Shown piece by piece: positions 34,163-41,637 of a stretch of 64,000 bases of DNA. Numbering within the stretch: position 1 is the first letter of the stretch; every line of letters starts with the position of its first letter. The notes under the pieces are model-generated. The model did not search any database. It was not told where the DNA came from and saw nothing but the letters and a program-made list of their open reading frames with translations. The stretch is from Streptosporangiaceae bacterium (GTDB lineage Bacteria > Actinomycetota > Actinomycetes > Streptosporangiales > Streptosporangiaceae). The stretch covers positions 1-64,000 of the forward strand of contig JAICYD010000007.1 of NCBI GenBank assembly GCA_025934375.1, written 5' to 3'. The position numbers and the translations under genes are program-made.

Positions 34163-34244
34163 CCCTCATGACAGAAATGTCATGAGGGAAAACGAATGAT
34201 CGAATGCAGAGGATCTTGACAGCCAGGTTTCCGTATCGTTACAT
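34163..34244 (+). promoter_or_regulatory. Operator and promoter of second membrane-protein/oxidase operon
   Basis: Perfect 26-bp palindrome with arms CCCTCATGACA / TGTCATGAGGG around GAAA (34163-34188), then TTGACA (34216-34221), 17 bp, TTACAT (34239-34244). The ATGACA-nAAA-TGTCAT core equals that at 28840-28855. The gap from core to TTGACA is 32 bp here and 21 bp there, a difference of about one helical turn. It could also terminate the gene ending at 34143. Confidence 0.65.
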
Positions 34245-34343
34245 GTAATCGACGCATTTCAACAATTGATAAACTTCAGAAACGGCGCGGCCCCGATGGC
34301 CGCAGTCGGCCGGTTTTCTCTTCGGCCTGGGAGGAGATGACGA

Positions 34344-35264
34344 GTGCCAGATTTCGCGCGCCCGAAAACGGCCAGCACGACCGCGCCGGACGGCCAGGGC
34401 ATATTCACCATGTCGCTGGTGCTCAGCTTTACCGTTATCGGGCTGGAGCAATTCCTCTATACGGCGCCGGCGCAATTTCAGGAGGCGCCGGGCTCGGGGA
34501 TCTTGCGGTGGGCATGCGACTCACTGATCGCCCTTCCGTTGTTCGCGCTGGGCGTGTGGTCCGCCCAGCGGATAGCCGACTGGCGCGGCATCGGCGCGGA
34601 CGGCCGCGCCGACCTGCTCCGGCGGTCCCTGCTCACCACGGCCAGCCTGGCCGTGGTGCTGATACCGGGCTGGTTCGCCCACAACTGGCTGAACAACCTC
34701 ACCCAGAGCGAGCCCCTGGTCCCGGTGCACGTCCACGGCAAGACCATTGGCGCGAACGTGCACTGGGTGAGTGACCCCGTGGTGTTCGCACTGCTGCTCG
34801 TCCCCCTGCTCGGGCTGGCCGGCTGGGGCGGCTACCTGATTGCCGCCCGGGTGCGGTTCCGCATCCCCGCGGCCGCCGACATCGCCGTCCGGGCGGCGCT
34901 GATCGCGGTGAGCGCCGCCGCCGCGCCGGCGGTGGCCTGGTTCGTGCAGAAGGCCGCTGACCGCTCCAATTCGGCCCAGGTGTACTACACCAGCGCGCTG
35001 CTTTCCGTCCACGTACATACGCATGTCCTTTTCAAGGACGGGCGGCCGGTCGCGCTTCCCAAAGGGCCGCCGGTCACCCCGGCGCCTTATGTATTCGCCT
35101 ACCAGGTTGCCCATGCTTTTCAGGATGCCCTCGCGGGCATGGCCATTGGCCTTCCGGTGGCCATCGTCGCGCTGTTCTGGATGGCCCGGCGGCATCGCGC
35201 CGGTGACCAGCAAATTGACCACCAAGTCCCCATCGTGTCCCTTAGGGAGGCAACCGAACAATGA
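34344..35264 (+). CDS. Polytopic membrane protein, partner of multicopper oxidase (copy 2)
   Basis: 306 aa, GTG start 9 bp after GGAGG. Same architecture as the protein at 29008-29874: VIGLEQFLYTAPAQF, SLIALPLFALGVWSAQ, LAVVLIPGWFAHNW, VVFALLLVPLLGLAGWGGY, AYQVAHAFQDALAGMAIGLPV. Two outside loops are richer in His than in copy 1: VPVHVHGKTIGANVHW (about 132-148) and SVHVHTHVLFKDG (about 221-233), which could bind copper. The stop overlaps the start of the second oxidase (ATGA), so translation is coupled. The leader upstream contains a GGCC-rich hairpin near 34290-34330. Family not recognised. Confidence 0.8.
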   Translation: MPDFARPKTASTTAPDGQGIFTMSLVLSFTVIGLEQFLYTAPAQFQEAPGSGILRWACDSLIALPLFALGVWSAQRIADWRGIGADGRADLLRRSLLTTASLAVVLIPGWFAHNWLNNLTQSEPLVPVHVHGKTIGANVHWVSDPVVFALLLVPLLGLAGWGGYLIAARVRFRIPAAADIAVRAALIAVSAAAAPAVAWFVQKAADRSNSAQVYYTSALLSVHVHTHVLFKDGRPVALPKGPPVTPAPYVFAYQVAHAFQDALAGMAIGLPVAIVALFWMARRHRAGDQQIDHQVPIVSLREATEQ

Positions 35265-37528
35265 GCAGTGAAGGCCGCATGAGCCGCCGCACCCTGATGA
35301 AGGTGGCGGGCCTGGCGGGCGCGGGAGCGGCGATCCGCATCGAGGCACCCGCGGTATTCGGGTCCGCGAGCGCGAGCGTCAACGTTCCCCAGACCCCGCT
35401 GGACGGCAGCACCCTCACCAAGTGGGTCACTCCGGTACCGACATTCAACGGCCGCCGGGTGCAAAGCTCCACCCTGCAGGTCGGCATGTACGAGTTCCAG
35501 CAGAAGGTGCTGCCGGACTCGGTCTACGCCTCACTGCCCGCCCCGTTCAACAAGGGCACCTACCTGTGGGGATACGGCGTCGGCGCTCCCGGTGCGGCGC
35601 CCAACTACCCTGGCTTGACGGTCGAGCAGAAGAAGGGCACCGCGGCCACCATCACCTACGTCAACAACCTGCCGACCAACCCGGTGCTGCGCAAGTACCT
35701 GACCTATGACCAGACGATCCACTGGGCCGATCCGCTGAACACCGGCCACACGGCCGCCACGTACACCGGCCCGATTCCCACCGTGGTCCACCTGCACGGC
35801 GCCGAGGACCAGTCAACGTCGGACGGCGTGCCCGAGGCCTGGTTCACCAACAACGGCCTGCACGGCAAGGGGTACTCGACCTTCCAGGCCACGTCACCCA
35901 ACGCCGCCGCCTACAACTACCCGAACGGCCAGCAGGCCACGACCTTGTGGTTTCACGACCACACGCTGGGCATCACCCGGCTCAACGTCTACTCCGGCCT
36001 GGCCGCCTTCTACCTGCTACGCGACCAGTTCGACACCGGCCTGGCCAGCAACCCGCTCAAGCTGCCGGCCGGGAACTACGAGGTCGAGCTGATGCTCCAG
36101 GACCGGCAGTTCGACACCAACGGGCAGTTGCTGTTCCCCGATAGCAACGCCAACCCCTCGCCGGTCGACGGGCCGCCGAGCAACCCCAACATCCACCCGT
36201 ACTGGATCCCGGAGTTCTTCGGCGACGTGAACGTCGTCAACGGCCGGGCCTACCCGTTCCTGAAGGTGGAGCCGCGCCGCTACCGGTTCCGCTTCCTGAA
36301 CGCCGCCAACTCGCGGTTCTACCGGATGGGCCTGGTCAACGCGAGCAGCGGGGCGATCGGCCCGGCGTTCTACGTCATCGGCAACGACGGCGGCCTGCTG
36401 GATGCCCCGGTCAAGCTCACCGGCCAGACCGAGCCGCCCACCGACGGCACCCCGTCCCCGACGACCCGGCTGTTCCTGGCGCCGTCCGAGCGCATGGACG
36501 TGATCATCGACTTCACCGGGCTGGCCGGGAAGACGTTCACGCTGACGAACGACGGGAACGTGCCGTTCCCCAGCGGCGACCCGCTGGACCCGGCCGACCC
36601 GACCCGCGAGGTCATGCAGTTCCAGGTCACGCTGCCGCTGCAGGGCACCGACACCAGTTACAACCCGGCGACCGGAGCGGCGCTGCGCGGCGGGTCCAAC
36701 CAGGAGCCGAAGATCGTCCGGCTGGCCAACCCCGCGACCGGCGCACTGGCGGCCGGGGTCACCCCCTACCACACGCGGCAACTCGTGCTGTTCGAGTTCG
36801 AGGACCCGTTCGGCAACAACGGCAACACCGCTGGCACCCCGATCATCGACGTCATCAACAACACCAAGTGGAATGGCCGCCGCGACGGCGGCGGGAACCA
36901 GCCCGTACCCGGCTCGGGCACCGACCAGTTCTCACAGGACCTGCACATCACCGAGTTCCCCAGGGTCGGCTCGACCGAGGTGTGGGAGTTCCTCAACACG
37001 ACGGTGGACGCCCACCCCATCCACATCCACCTGATCCAGTTCCAGCTCATCAACCGGCAGGCGGTGGTCCTCGACCCGGACACCGGCCAGGCTGACTACC
37101 TGAACGCCTGGGCGGCGGCGTTCCCCGGCGGGACGTTCAACGGCGAGGCGGCCGACGGCACCTGGAGCCCGATCACGTATCAGCCTGGTACTATCATCCC
37201 TGGTTACGGGCCTCCGCTAAACTACTTCAACGAGAACGCGGACGGCGCGATGGGCGGTAACCCCGCCTTTTCCCCGCACCTGACCGGTCCCGTTATCCCC
37301 CCGAATCCGCACGAGATCGGCTGGAAGGACACGGTCAAGACGTATCCCGGTTACGTGAACCGGTTCGTGATCCGCTGGGCCCCGCAGGCCACCGCGGTCA
37401 ATGGCGTGTCCCCCGGGCAGAACCAGTACTCGTTCGATCCCACCGTGGGCCCGGCGTACATGGTGCACTGCCACATCCTCGACCACGAGGACAACGAAAT
37501 GATGCGCCCGTACATCCCAGTACACTGA
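35261..37528 (+). CDS. Tat-exported CotA-like multicopper oxidase (copy 2)
   Basis: 755 aa. The Tat motif is MSRRTLMKVAGLAG. It is a close paralogue of the oxidase at 29884-32154, with long identical stretches such as DRQFDTNGQLLFPDSN. All copper motifs are intact: VVHLHGAED (H177, H179), WFHDHTLGITR, HPIHIHLIQF and VHCHILDHEDNEMM. The start ATG overlaps the stop of the membrane-protein gene. A perfect 36-bp palindrome follows the stop and should end the transcript. The retained ligand set in both copies implies both are active; the duplication may give different substrates or expression. Confidence 0.95.
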   Translation: MSSEGRMSRRTLMKVAGLAGAGAAIRIEAPAVFGSASASVNVPQTPLDGSTLTKWVTPVPTFNGRRVQSSTLQVGMYEFQQKVLPDSVYASLPAPFNKGTYLWGYGVGAPGAAPNYPGLTVEQKKGTAATITYVNNLPTNPVLRKYLTYDQTIHWADPLNTGHTAATYTGPIPTVVHLHGAEDQSTSDGVPEAWFTNNGLHGKGYSTFQATSPNAAAYNYPNGQQATTLWFHDHTLGITRLNVYSGLAAFYLLRDQFDTGLASNPLKLPAGNYEVELMLQDRQFDTNGQLLFPDSNANPSPVDGPPSNPNIHPYWIPEFFGDVNVVNGRAYPFLKVEPRRYRFRFLNAANSRFYRMGLVNASSGAIGPAFYVIGNDGGLLDAPVKLTGQTEPPTDGTPSPTTRLFLAPSERMDVIIDFTGLAGKTFTLTNDGNVPFPSGDPLDPADPTREVMQFQVTLPLQGTDTSYNPATGAALRGGSNQEPKIVRLANPATGALAAGVTPYHTRQLVLFEFEDPFGNNGNTAGTPIIDVINNTKWNGRRDGGGNQPVPGSGTDQFSQDLHITEFPRVGSTEVWEFLNTTVDAHPIHIHLIQFQLINRQAVVLDPDTGQADYLNAWAAAFPGGTFNGEAADGTWSPITYQPGTIIPGYGPPLNYFNENADGAMGGNPAFSPHLTGPVIPPNPHEIGWKDTVKTYPGYVNRFVIRWAPQATAVNGVSPGQNQYSFDPTVGPAYMVHCHILDHEDNEMMRPYIPVH

Positions 37529-37585
37529 CCCCTCCCGCACTGAGGTGCCTCCGAGCCGCGACCTGGCTGCTCGGCAGCACCCAGA

Positions 37586-37621
37586 GGTTGCCATCGCCGG
37601 ACTAGTCCGGCGATGGCAACC
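37586..37621 (+). terminator. Perfect 36-bp palindrome after second oxidase gene
   Basis: Arms of 18 nt (GGTTGCCATCGCCGGACT and its complement) with no spacer, 57 bp past the stop. RNA from either strand would form an extremely stable stem, so it is a likely terminator for the oxidase operon. Confidence 0.75.
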
Positions 37622-37728
37622 AAGGGATCATCAGGAACAGACGCCGAACCCGCAACGGCTGGATGTGGGCCCCAGTAAGCAGGCGGATGGCTCGCGAACC
37701 GAGCCACCACGAGCATTGGAGACCTCAC

Positions 37729-38538
37729 ATGCTGCCGATGAGGAGCAGCCGACCGGGACGAGCCCCGGGCCGGGGCCGGCGCGGGCGCGCCCGGGCACTA
37801 GTCATCGCCGCCGCGACGGTGACGGCGCTGGTGGCGCTGGCCGCGCCCGCCTGGGCGCACATCACGGTAACCCCCGGGACCGCCCAGGCGGGATCGGCCG
37901 CCGAGCTGACCTTCCGCGTCCCCAACGAGGCGGCCAAGGCCAACGTCACCCAGGTCCAGATGCAGATCCCCACGGACCACCCCATCGCCCAGCTTCTCGT
38001 CAAGCCGGTCCCCGGCTGGACCATCACCGTCACCACGGTGACCCTGGCCAAGCCGGTCACCACCGACGACGGGACGTTCAGCACCGCCGTCTCCGAGGTC
38101 ACCTGGGCGGGCGGCACCATCGCTCCCGGTCAGTACCAGGACTTCTCGGTGTCCGCCGACCCCCTGCCCGACGGGGTTTCCCAGCTGGCCTTCAAGGCGA
38201 TTCAGACCTACTCCGACGGTAGCGTCGTCCGCTGGATCGACCTGCCGCAGGCGGGCCAGCCCGAGCCCGAGCACCCGGCCCCCATCCTCACCCTGGCCCC
38301 GGCGAGCGCGTCCCCGGCCACCGGGGCCACCGCACCCGGGAACGCTCAGCCGAACGCGACCGGGACCGCCACCAGCAACCCGACCGCCACCTGGCTGGGC
38401 GTGGCCGGCCTCCTAGCCGGGCTGCTGGGCCTGGCCACCGGGCTGAGCGCGTGGCGGCGGACTTGCCTGGCCGCCGGCGGCCCGGGCGCGCCCGGGAAAG
38501 CGACGAAGGATGCCGATCGTGAAGTCAGCAGCCGCTAG
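37729..38538 (+). CDS. YcnI-family (DUF1775) exported copper-binding protein
   Basis: 269 aa from ATG 37729, with GGAG 7-8 bp upstream. Twin basic N-terminus, then signal core ALVIAAATVTALVALAAPAWA. Cleavage after AWA would leave a mature N-terminal His (HITVTPGTAQAGS), the copper brace known for YcnI. The DUF1775 domain (to about 165) has TFRVPNEAAKANVTQVQMQIP, VKPVPGWTITV and EVTWAGG. A Pro/Ala linker and a C-terminal membrane helix (WLGVAGLLAGLLGLATGLSAW) anchor it. It overlaps the CopC-CopD gene by 29 bp, as in ycnI-ycnJ pairs, indicating periplasm-side copper uptake or trafficking. Confidence 0.93.
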   Translation: MLPMRSSRPGRAPGRGRRGRARALVIAAATVTALVALAAPAWAHITVTPGTAQAGSAAELTFRVPNEAAKANVTQVQMQIPTDHPIAQLLVKPVPGWTITVTTVTLAKPVTTDDGTFSTAVSEVTWAGGTIAPGQYQDFSVSADPLPDGVSQLAFKAIQTYSDGSVVRWIDLPQAGQPEPEHPAPILTLAPASASPATGATAPGNAQPNATGTATSNPTATWLGVAGLLAGLLGLATGLSAWRRTCLAAGGPGAPGKATKDADREVSSR

Positions 38539-40567
38539 CGGCGGGGCCGGCGAGGCGGGCGGCCGCCGGTTCCGGCGGGCGCGGCTGGCCGGGGTAAGAG
38601 TGAGCGTGCTGGCCGGGGCCGCCGCGATCGCCGTCGCCGCCCTCAGCGCCGCCCTCAGCGCCGCCCTCGCCCCGGCGGCGATGGCGGCCCCCGCGGCAAC
38701 CGTCAGGCCCGCGCTTCCCGCGCACGCCACGCTGGTCACCACCAGCCCCGCCGACGGCGCCGTGGTGGCCGCCGAGCCAGCCAGGATCACGGCGGGCTTC
38801 GACCAGCCCATCGGGGTCAGCGCGGACAGCCTCGTCGTCTACACCCCCGGCGGGCAGCGTGCCGACGCCGGCGGCACGCAGCACAACGGGCCGTTCGGCA
38901 TCGCCGTCTCGCTCACCCCGGGCCTCGGCCAGGGCACCTACACGGCGGAGTGGCACGTCGTGTCGGCCGACTCCCACGAGGTGCAGGGGGCGTTCACGTT
39001 CTCGGTGGGCGCGCCGAGCGTCACCCACGTCCCGGCGATCAAGTCACCCGACGCGGCGACGGTCGCGACCTTGTACGCCATCGCGCGCTGGCTGGAGTAC
39101 GCGTTCTTCACGCTGCTGGCGGGCGCGGTCGCGTTCCTCATCGTCTGCTGGCCCTCCGGTGCCCGCCGTAAGGGGGTGCCGGGGCTGGTCATCGCCGGCT
39201 GGGCCGGGCTGATCGGCTCGACGCTGGCCGCCTTGCTGCTGCAGGGCCCGTATTCGCAGAACGTTGGCCTGGGCCTGCTGCTGAACCCCGCCCTCGAGGT
39301 GTCCACGCTGCACACCCGCCTGGGCAGCACGCTGCAGGCGCGGCAGGTGCTCACTATCTGCGCGGCCATCGCCGCCACGGCGATCATCCGCCGGCTGCCG
39401 CGCCTGACCGCTAGGGTCCGGGTGGTGGCCGGGACCGGGTGGGCGATCGTGGTCGCCGGCATGGCCGCCACGTGGGCGACCGCCGACCACGCCAGCACGG
39501 GCTTCCAGGTACCGCTGGCGATCGCCGCCGACATGGTGCACCTGATCGCGATGGCGGTGTGGGGCGGCGGGCTGGTCATGCTGGCCGCGTTCACGCTGCG
39601 CGGGCCGTCCAGCCGCGCGGCGGCGCTGGCAGTGCGCCGGTTCTCACCGATCGCCCTCGGCTGCGTCATCGCGGTGGCCGTCACTGGCGGGTACATGGCC
39701 TGGCGGCTGATCGGCACCTGGGGCGCGCTGTTCGGCACCGCGTACGGCTGGCTCATCATCGCCAAGTCGGCTGGCTTCGCGGTCCTGGTCGGCCTGGGCT
39801 ACCTGGCCCGCCGCTTCATCCGCCAACGCCTGCTAGCCCAGGGGGGCGAACGGAGTATCTCCCTGGAACCCCCGATACGGCCGCCCTTTAACGGCCTAGA
39901 ACCCCCAGCGGAGGCGGCCGCCGCCAGCGAGCTCGCGCTGGCGAGCGTGGCGGCCGGCCGCGCCGGCAGCGGGGCCGGCCCGGCCGACGACGGCGGTCAC
40001 CGGCCAGGCAGCGACGGAGCCGGCGGTAACGGTCCCGCCGAGGAAGGGCCCGACGATCAGCCGCCGGATGGCGGCCAGCCGGACGGGGAGCCGGACGATC
40101 CCCAGGTGCCGAGCATGCGGGACCTGCGGCTGTCGGTTGTCGCCGAGGTAGGCGTGGTGGCCCTCGTCCTCGCGGCGACGGCGATCCTGGTCAACACGGC
40201 CACCGGCCGGGAAAGCTACGCGCCCCCGGTCAACGCCGTCGAGCAGTTCGACACCGGCGGCCCGAATGGCACGGGCTCGGTGGACGTCGTGGTCACGCCG
40301 GCCCGGCTCGGCGGCAACCAGCTGACGATGACCTTCGACACCCCGGCGGGCCGCGCGTTCGTCCCCGCCCAGGTCCAGGCCGCGCTGTTCCTCCCGGCCC
40401 GGAACCTCGGCCCGCTGCCCGTCACGCTTACCCCGGCCGGCCCGGGCCGCTACCGGGCCAGCGCGGCGACATTCACCTTCACCGGCCAGTGGCAGCTACG
40501 TATCACCGTGCGCAGCGACGACTTCGACGAAATCACCGTCGTCGTCCCCGTCGTCGTCCACCAGTGA
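38510..40567 (+). CDS. CopC-CopD fusion copper transport protein (YcnJ-like)
   Basis: 685 aa. Signal peptide, then CopC domain (about 65-165) starting after AHA with AHATLVTTSPADGAVV and the ligand region WHVVSADSHEVQG. About eight membrane helices of CopD follow (about 185-440: WLEYAFFTLLAGAVAFLIVCW, VHLIAMAVWGGGLVMLAAF, SAGFAVLVGLGYLARRF). A low-complexity Gly/Asp/Pro linker (about 450-535), another helix (VGVVALVLAATAILV), and a C-terminal YtkA/FixH-like beta domain ending VVVPVVVHQ complete it. Role: copper import across the membrane with YcnI. ATG 38510 or GTG 38519 are both possible starts. A GC-rich element copy lies at the CopD/linker junction. Confidence 0.92.
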   Translation: MPIVKSAAASGGAGEAGGRRFRRARLAGVRVSVLAGAAAIAVAALSAALSAALAPAAMAAPAATVRPALPAHATLVTTSPADGAVVAAEPARITAGFDQPIGVSADSLVVYTPGGQRADAGGTQHNGPFGIAVSLTPGLGQGTYTAEWHVVSADSHEVQGAFTFSVGAPSVTHVPAIKSPDAATVATLYAIARWLEYAFFTLLAGAVAFLIVCWPSGARRKGVPGLVIAGWAGLIGSTLAALLLQGPYSQNVGLGLLLNPALEVSTLHTRLGSTLQARQVLTICAAIAATAIIRRLPRLTARVRVVAGTGWAIVVAGMAATWATADHASTGFQVPLAIAADMVHLIAMAVWGGGLVMLAAFTLRGPSSRAAALAVRRFSPIALGCVIAVAVTGGYMAWRLIGTWGALFGTAYGWLIIAKSAGFAVLVGLGYLARRFIRQRLLAQGGERSISLEPPIRPPFNGLEPPAEAAAASELALASVAAGRAGSGAGPADDGGHRPGSDGAGGNGPAEEGPDDQPPDGGQPDGEPDDPQVPSMRDLRLSVVAEVGVVALVLAATAILVNTATGRESYAPPVNAVEQFDTGGPNGTGSVDVVVTPARLGGNQLTMTFDTPAGRAFVPAQVQAALFLPARNLGPLPVTLTPAGPGRYRASAATFTFTGQWQLRITVRSDDFDEITVVVPVVVHQ
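39838..39885. repeat. GC-rich dispersed element, copy in CopC-CopD gene
   Basis: GGGGGGCGAACGGAGTATC followed by a degenerate right half (TCCCTGGAACCCCC). It encodes GGERSISLEPP after the last CopD helix, in a different reading frame from the copy at 58135. Confidence 0.75.
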
Positions 40568-40635
40568 CCGCCGCGCACCCGGCACCAGGCGCTGGTGCCC
40601 GGCGCCGTCGCGGCCGACGCGATCGGCTGGGGTGA

Positions 40636-41277
40636 ACATCGCGAGGAAATGGTCGTCCAGTTCCCGGGCGCTACCGCCACGCCACCGCCCTCGACCGCGA
40701 GCTCATCGCCGACCTCGCCGAGCACGCCCGCGAAGCCGAGCCCATCATCCCCCAGTTCGCCGAGCCCTGGCTGGAGGTAGAGCGGGAGGCGGCCATCATT
40801 CACGCCTGGGCCCTGGACGTGCTCCCCGGTCAGTTCCAGACGTACGACTACGCATGCGCCATCTTCATCAAGGGAGGCTTGGACGAAGACCGGGCGGCAG
40901 CGCGAGCGGCTGCCCGCGTCAAGCGCGCGGGGATCCTCGACGGCCCCGAAGGCACCCGGATGACCGCCATACTCTACGAACCCATCCTGCATCGCCTCGT
41001 CGGCACCTTCGAGATCATGGAAGCCCAGCTCGCCCGCCTACTGGCGCTGGCCGACCGCCCCAACATCGTCGTCCAGGTGATCCGGGAACCCGCGTACTTC
41101 CCGGGCCATAACGGGCAGTTCGAGATCGCCAGGGGCCGGATGATTCCCGATACCCTGAACATGATCAACATCGAGGACCACACCACGACCACGCCAGCGG
41201 TGGTCGACATGGCCATCGCGTTGTTCGAAGTTCCCGCCACCGCCTGGCGTGCCCTGCTCGCCGAGGTCCGGGGTTAG
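40636..41277 (+). pseudogene. 5'-truncated remnant of an XRE/DUF5753 regulator
   Basis: The in-frame stretch after a TGA at 40633 reads LIADLAEHAREAEPIIPQF, EPWLEVEREAAIIHAWA, VLPGQFQTYDYACAIF, and later FEIMEAQLARLLALADRPNIVVQVIR and FPGHNGQFEIA...TWRALLAEVRG-like sequence. This is the DUF5753 domain that follows an XRE helix-turn-helix in Streptomyces-type regulators. The DNA-binding half is missing and the gene abuts copC-copD (68 bp). The only early start in frame is a GTG at 40819 without a ribosome site, giving 152 aa. The usual DUF397 partner gene is absent. Probably a relic. Confidence 0.7.
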
Positions 41278-41408
41278 CCCGACGTCACCGCGCGCCACTG
41301 GCGGACGTGCCACGGGCCGACAACCCGGTTCAGCACGAACGGGTCGCCGCTGGCGAACTCCTCGGCCGCCTCGCGGGTGGTGAAGAGATTTTTTACCCGG
41401 AAGAGTTT
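41274..41408 (-). pseudogene. C-terminal fragment of a YciI-like protein
   Basis: 44 codons ending FTTREAAEEFASGDPFVLNR and VVGPWHVRQWRAVTSG, which match the C-terminal half of YCII-related proteins. The frame has a stop at 41409, no start codon, and its upstream end lies inside the 34-bp palindromic repeat at 41400. The 3' end overlaps the DUF5753 remnant on the other strand. Confidence 0.6.
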
Positions 41409-41433
41409 TCATCGCATACGATGAAAACTCTTC
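41400..41433. repeat. 34-bp palindromic repeat, left copy
   Basis: Perfect 15-bp arms GAAGAGTTTTCATCG / CGATGAAAACTCTTC around CATA. A 29/34 identical copy in the same orientation lies at 46111-46144, on the other side of the molybdenum hydroxylase locus. Confidence 0.85.
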
Positions 41434-41637
41434 ATGATAGAAAAACCCTTCGGCAAAGCGGAGCCGCCGACCGCGCGGGCAGGCTTGTCCGGCATCGTCA
41501 CCGTTATTTGCGGCAGAACCACTCACCGAGGTAAGTCTCAGGTGTCCGCGAGATGGCATGTCCCTTGCGGTACGTGGAGTAACAGTGGCGGCTGGGGCAG
41601 GGGTGCATTGCGGGAAAGGTGACGCGCGCCCCGCCGG

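Noticed and set aside
41434-41622. Small plus-strand gene of 62 codons directly after the left 34-bp repeat
   Set aside because: No ribosome site and no recognisable sequence; the start lies against the palindrome. Kept only as a curiosity.
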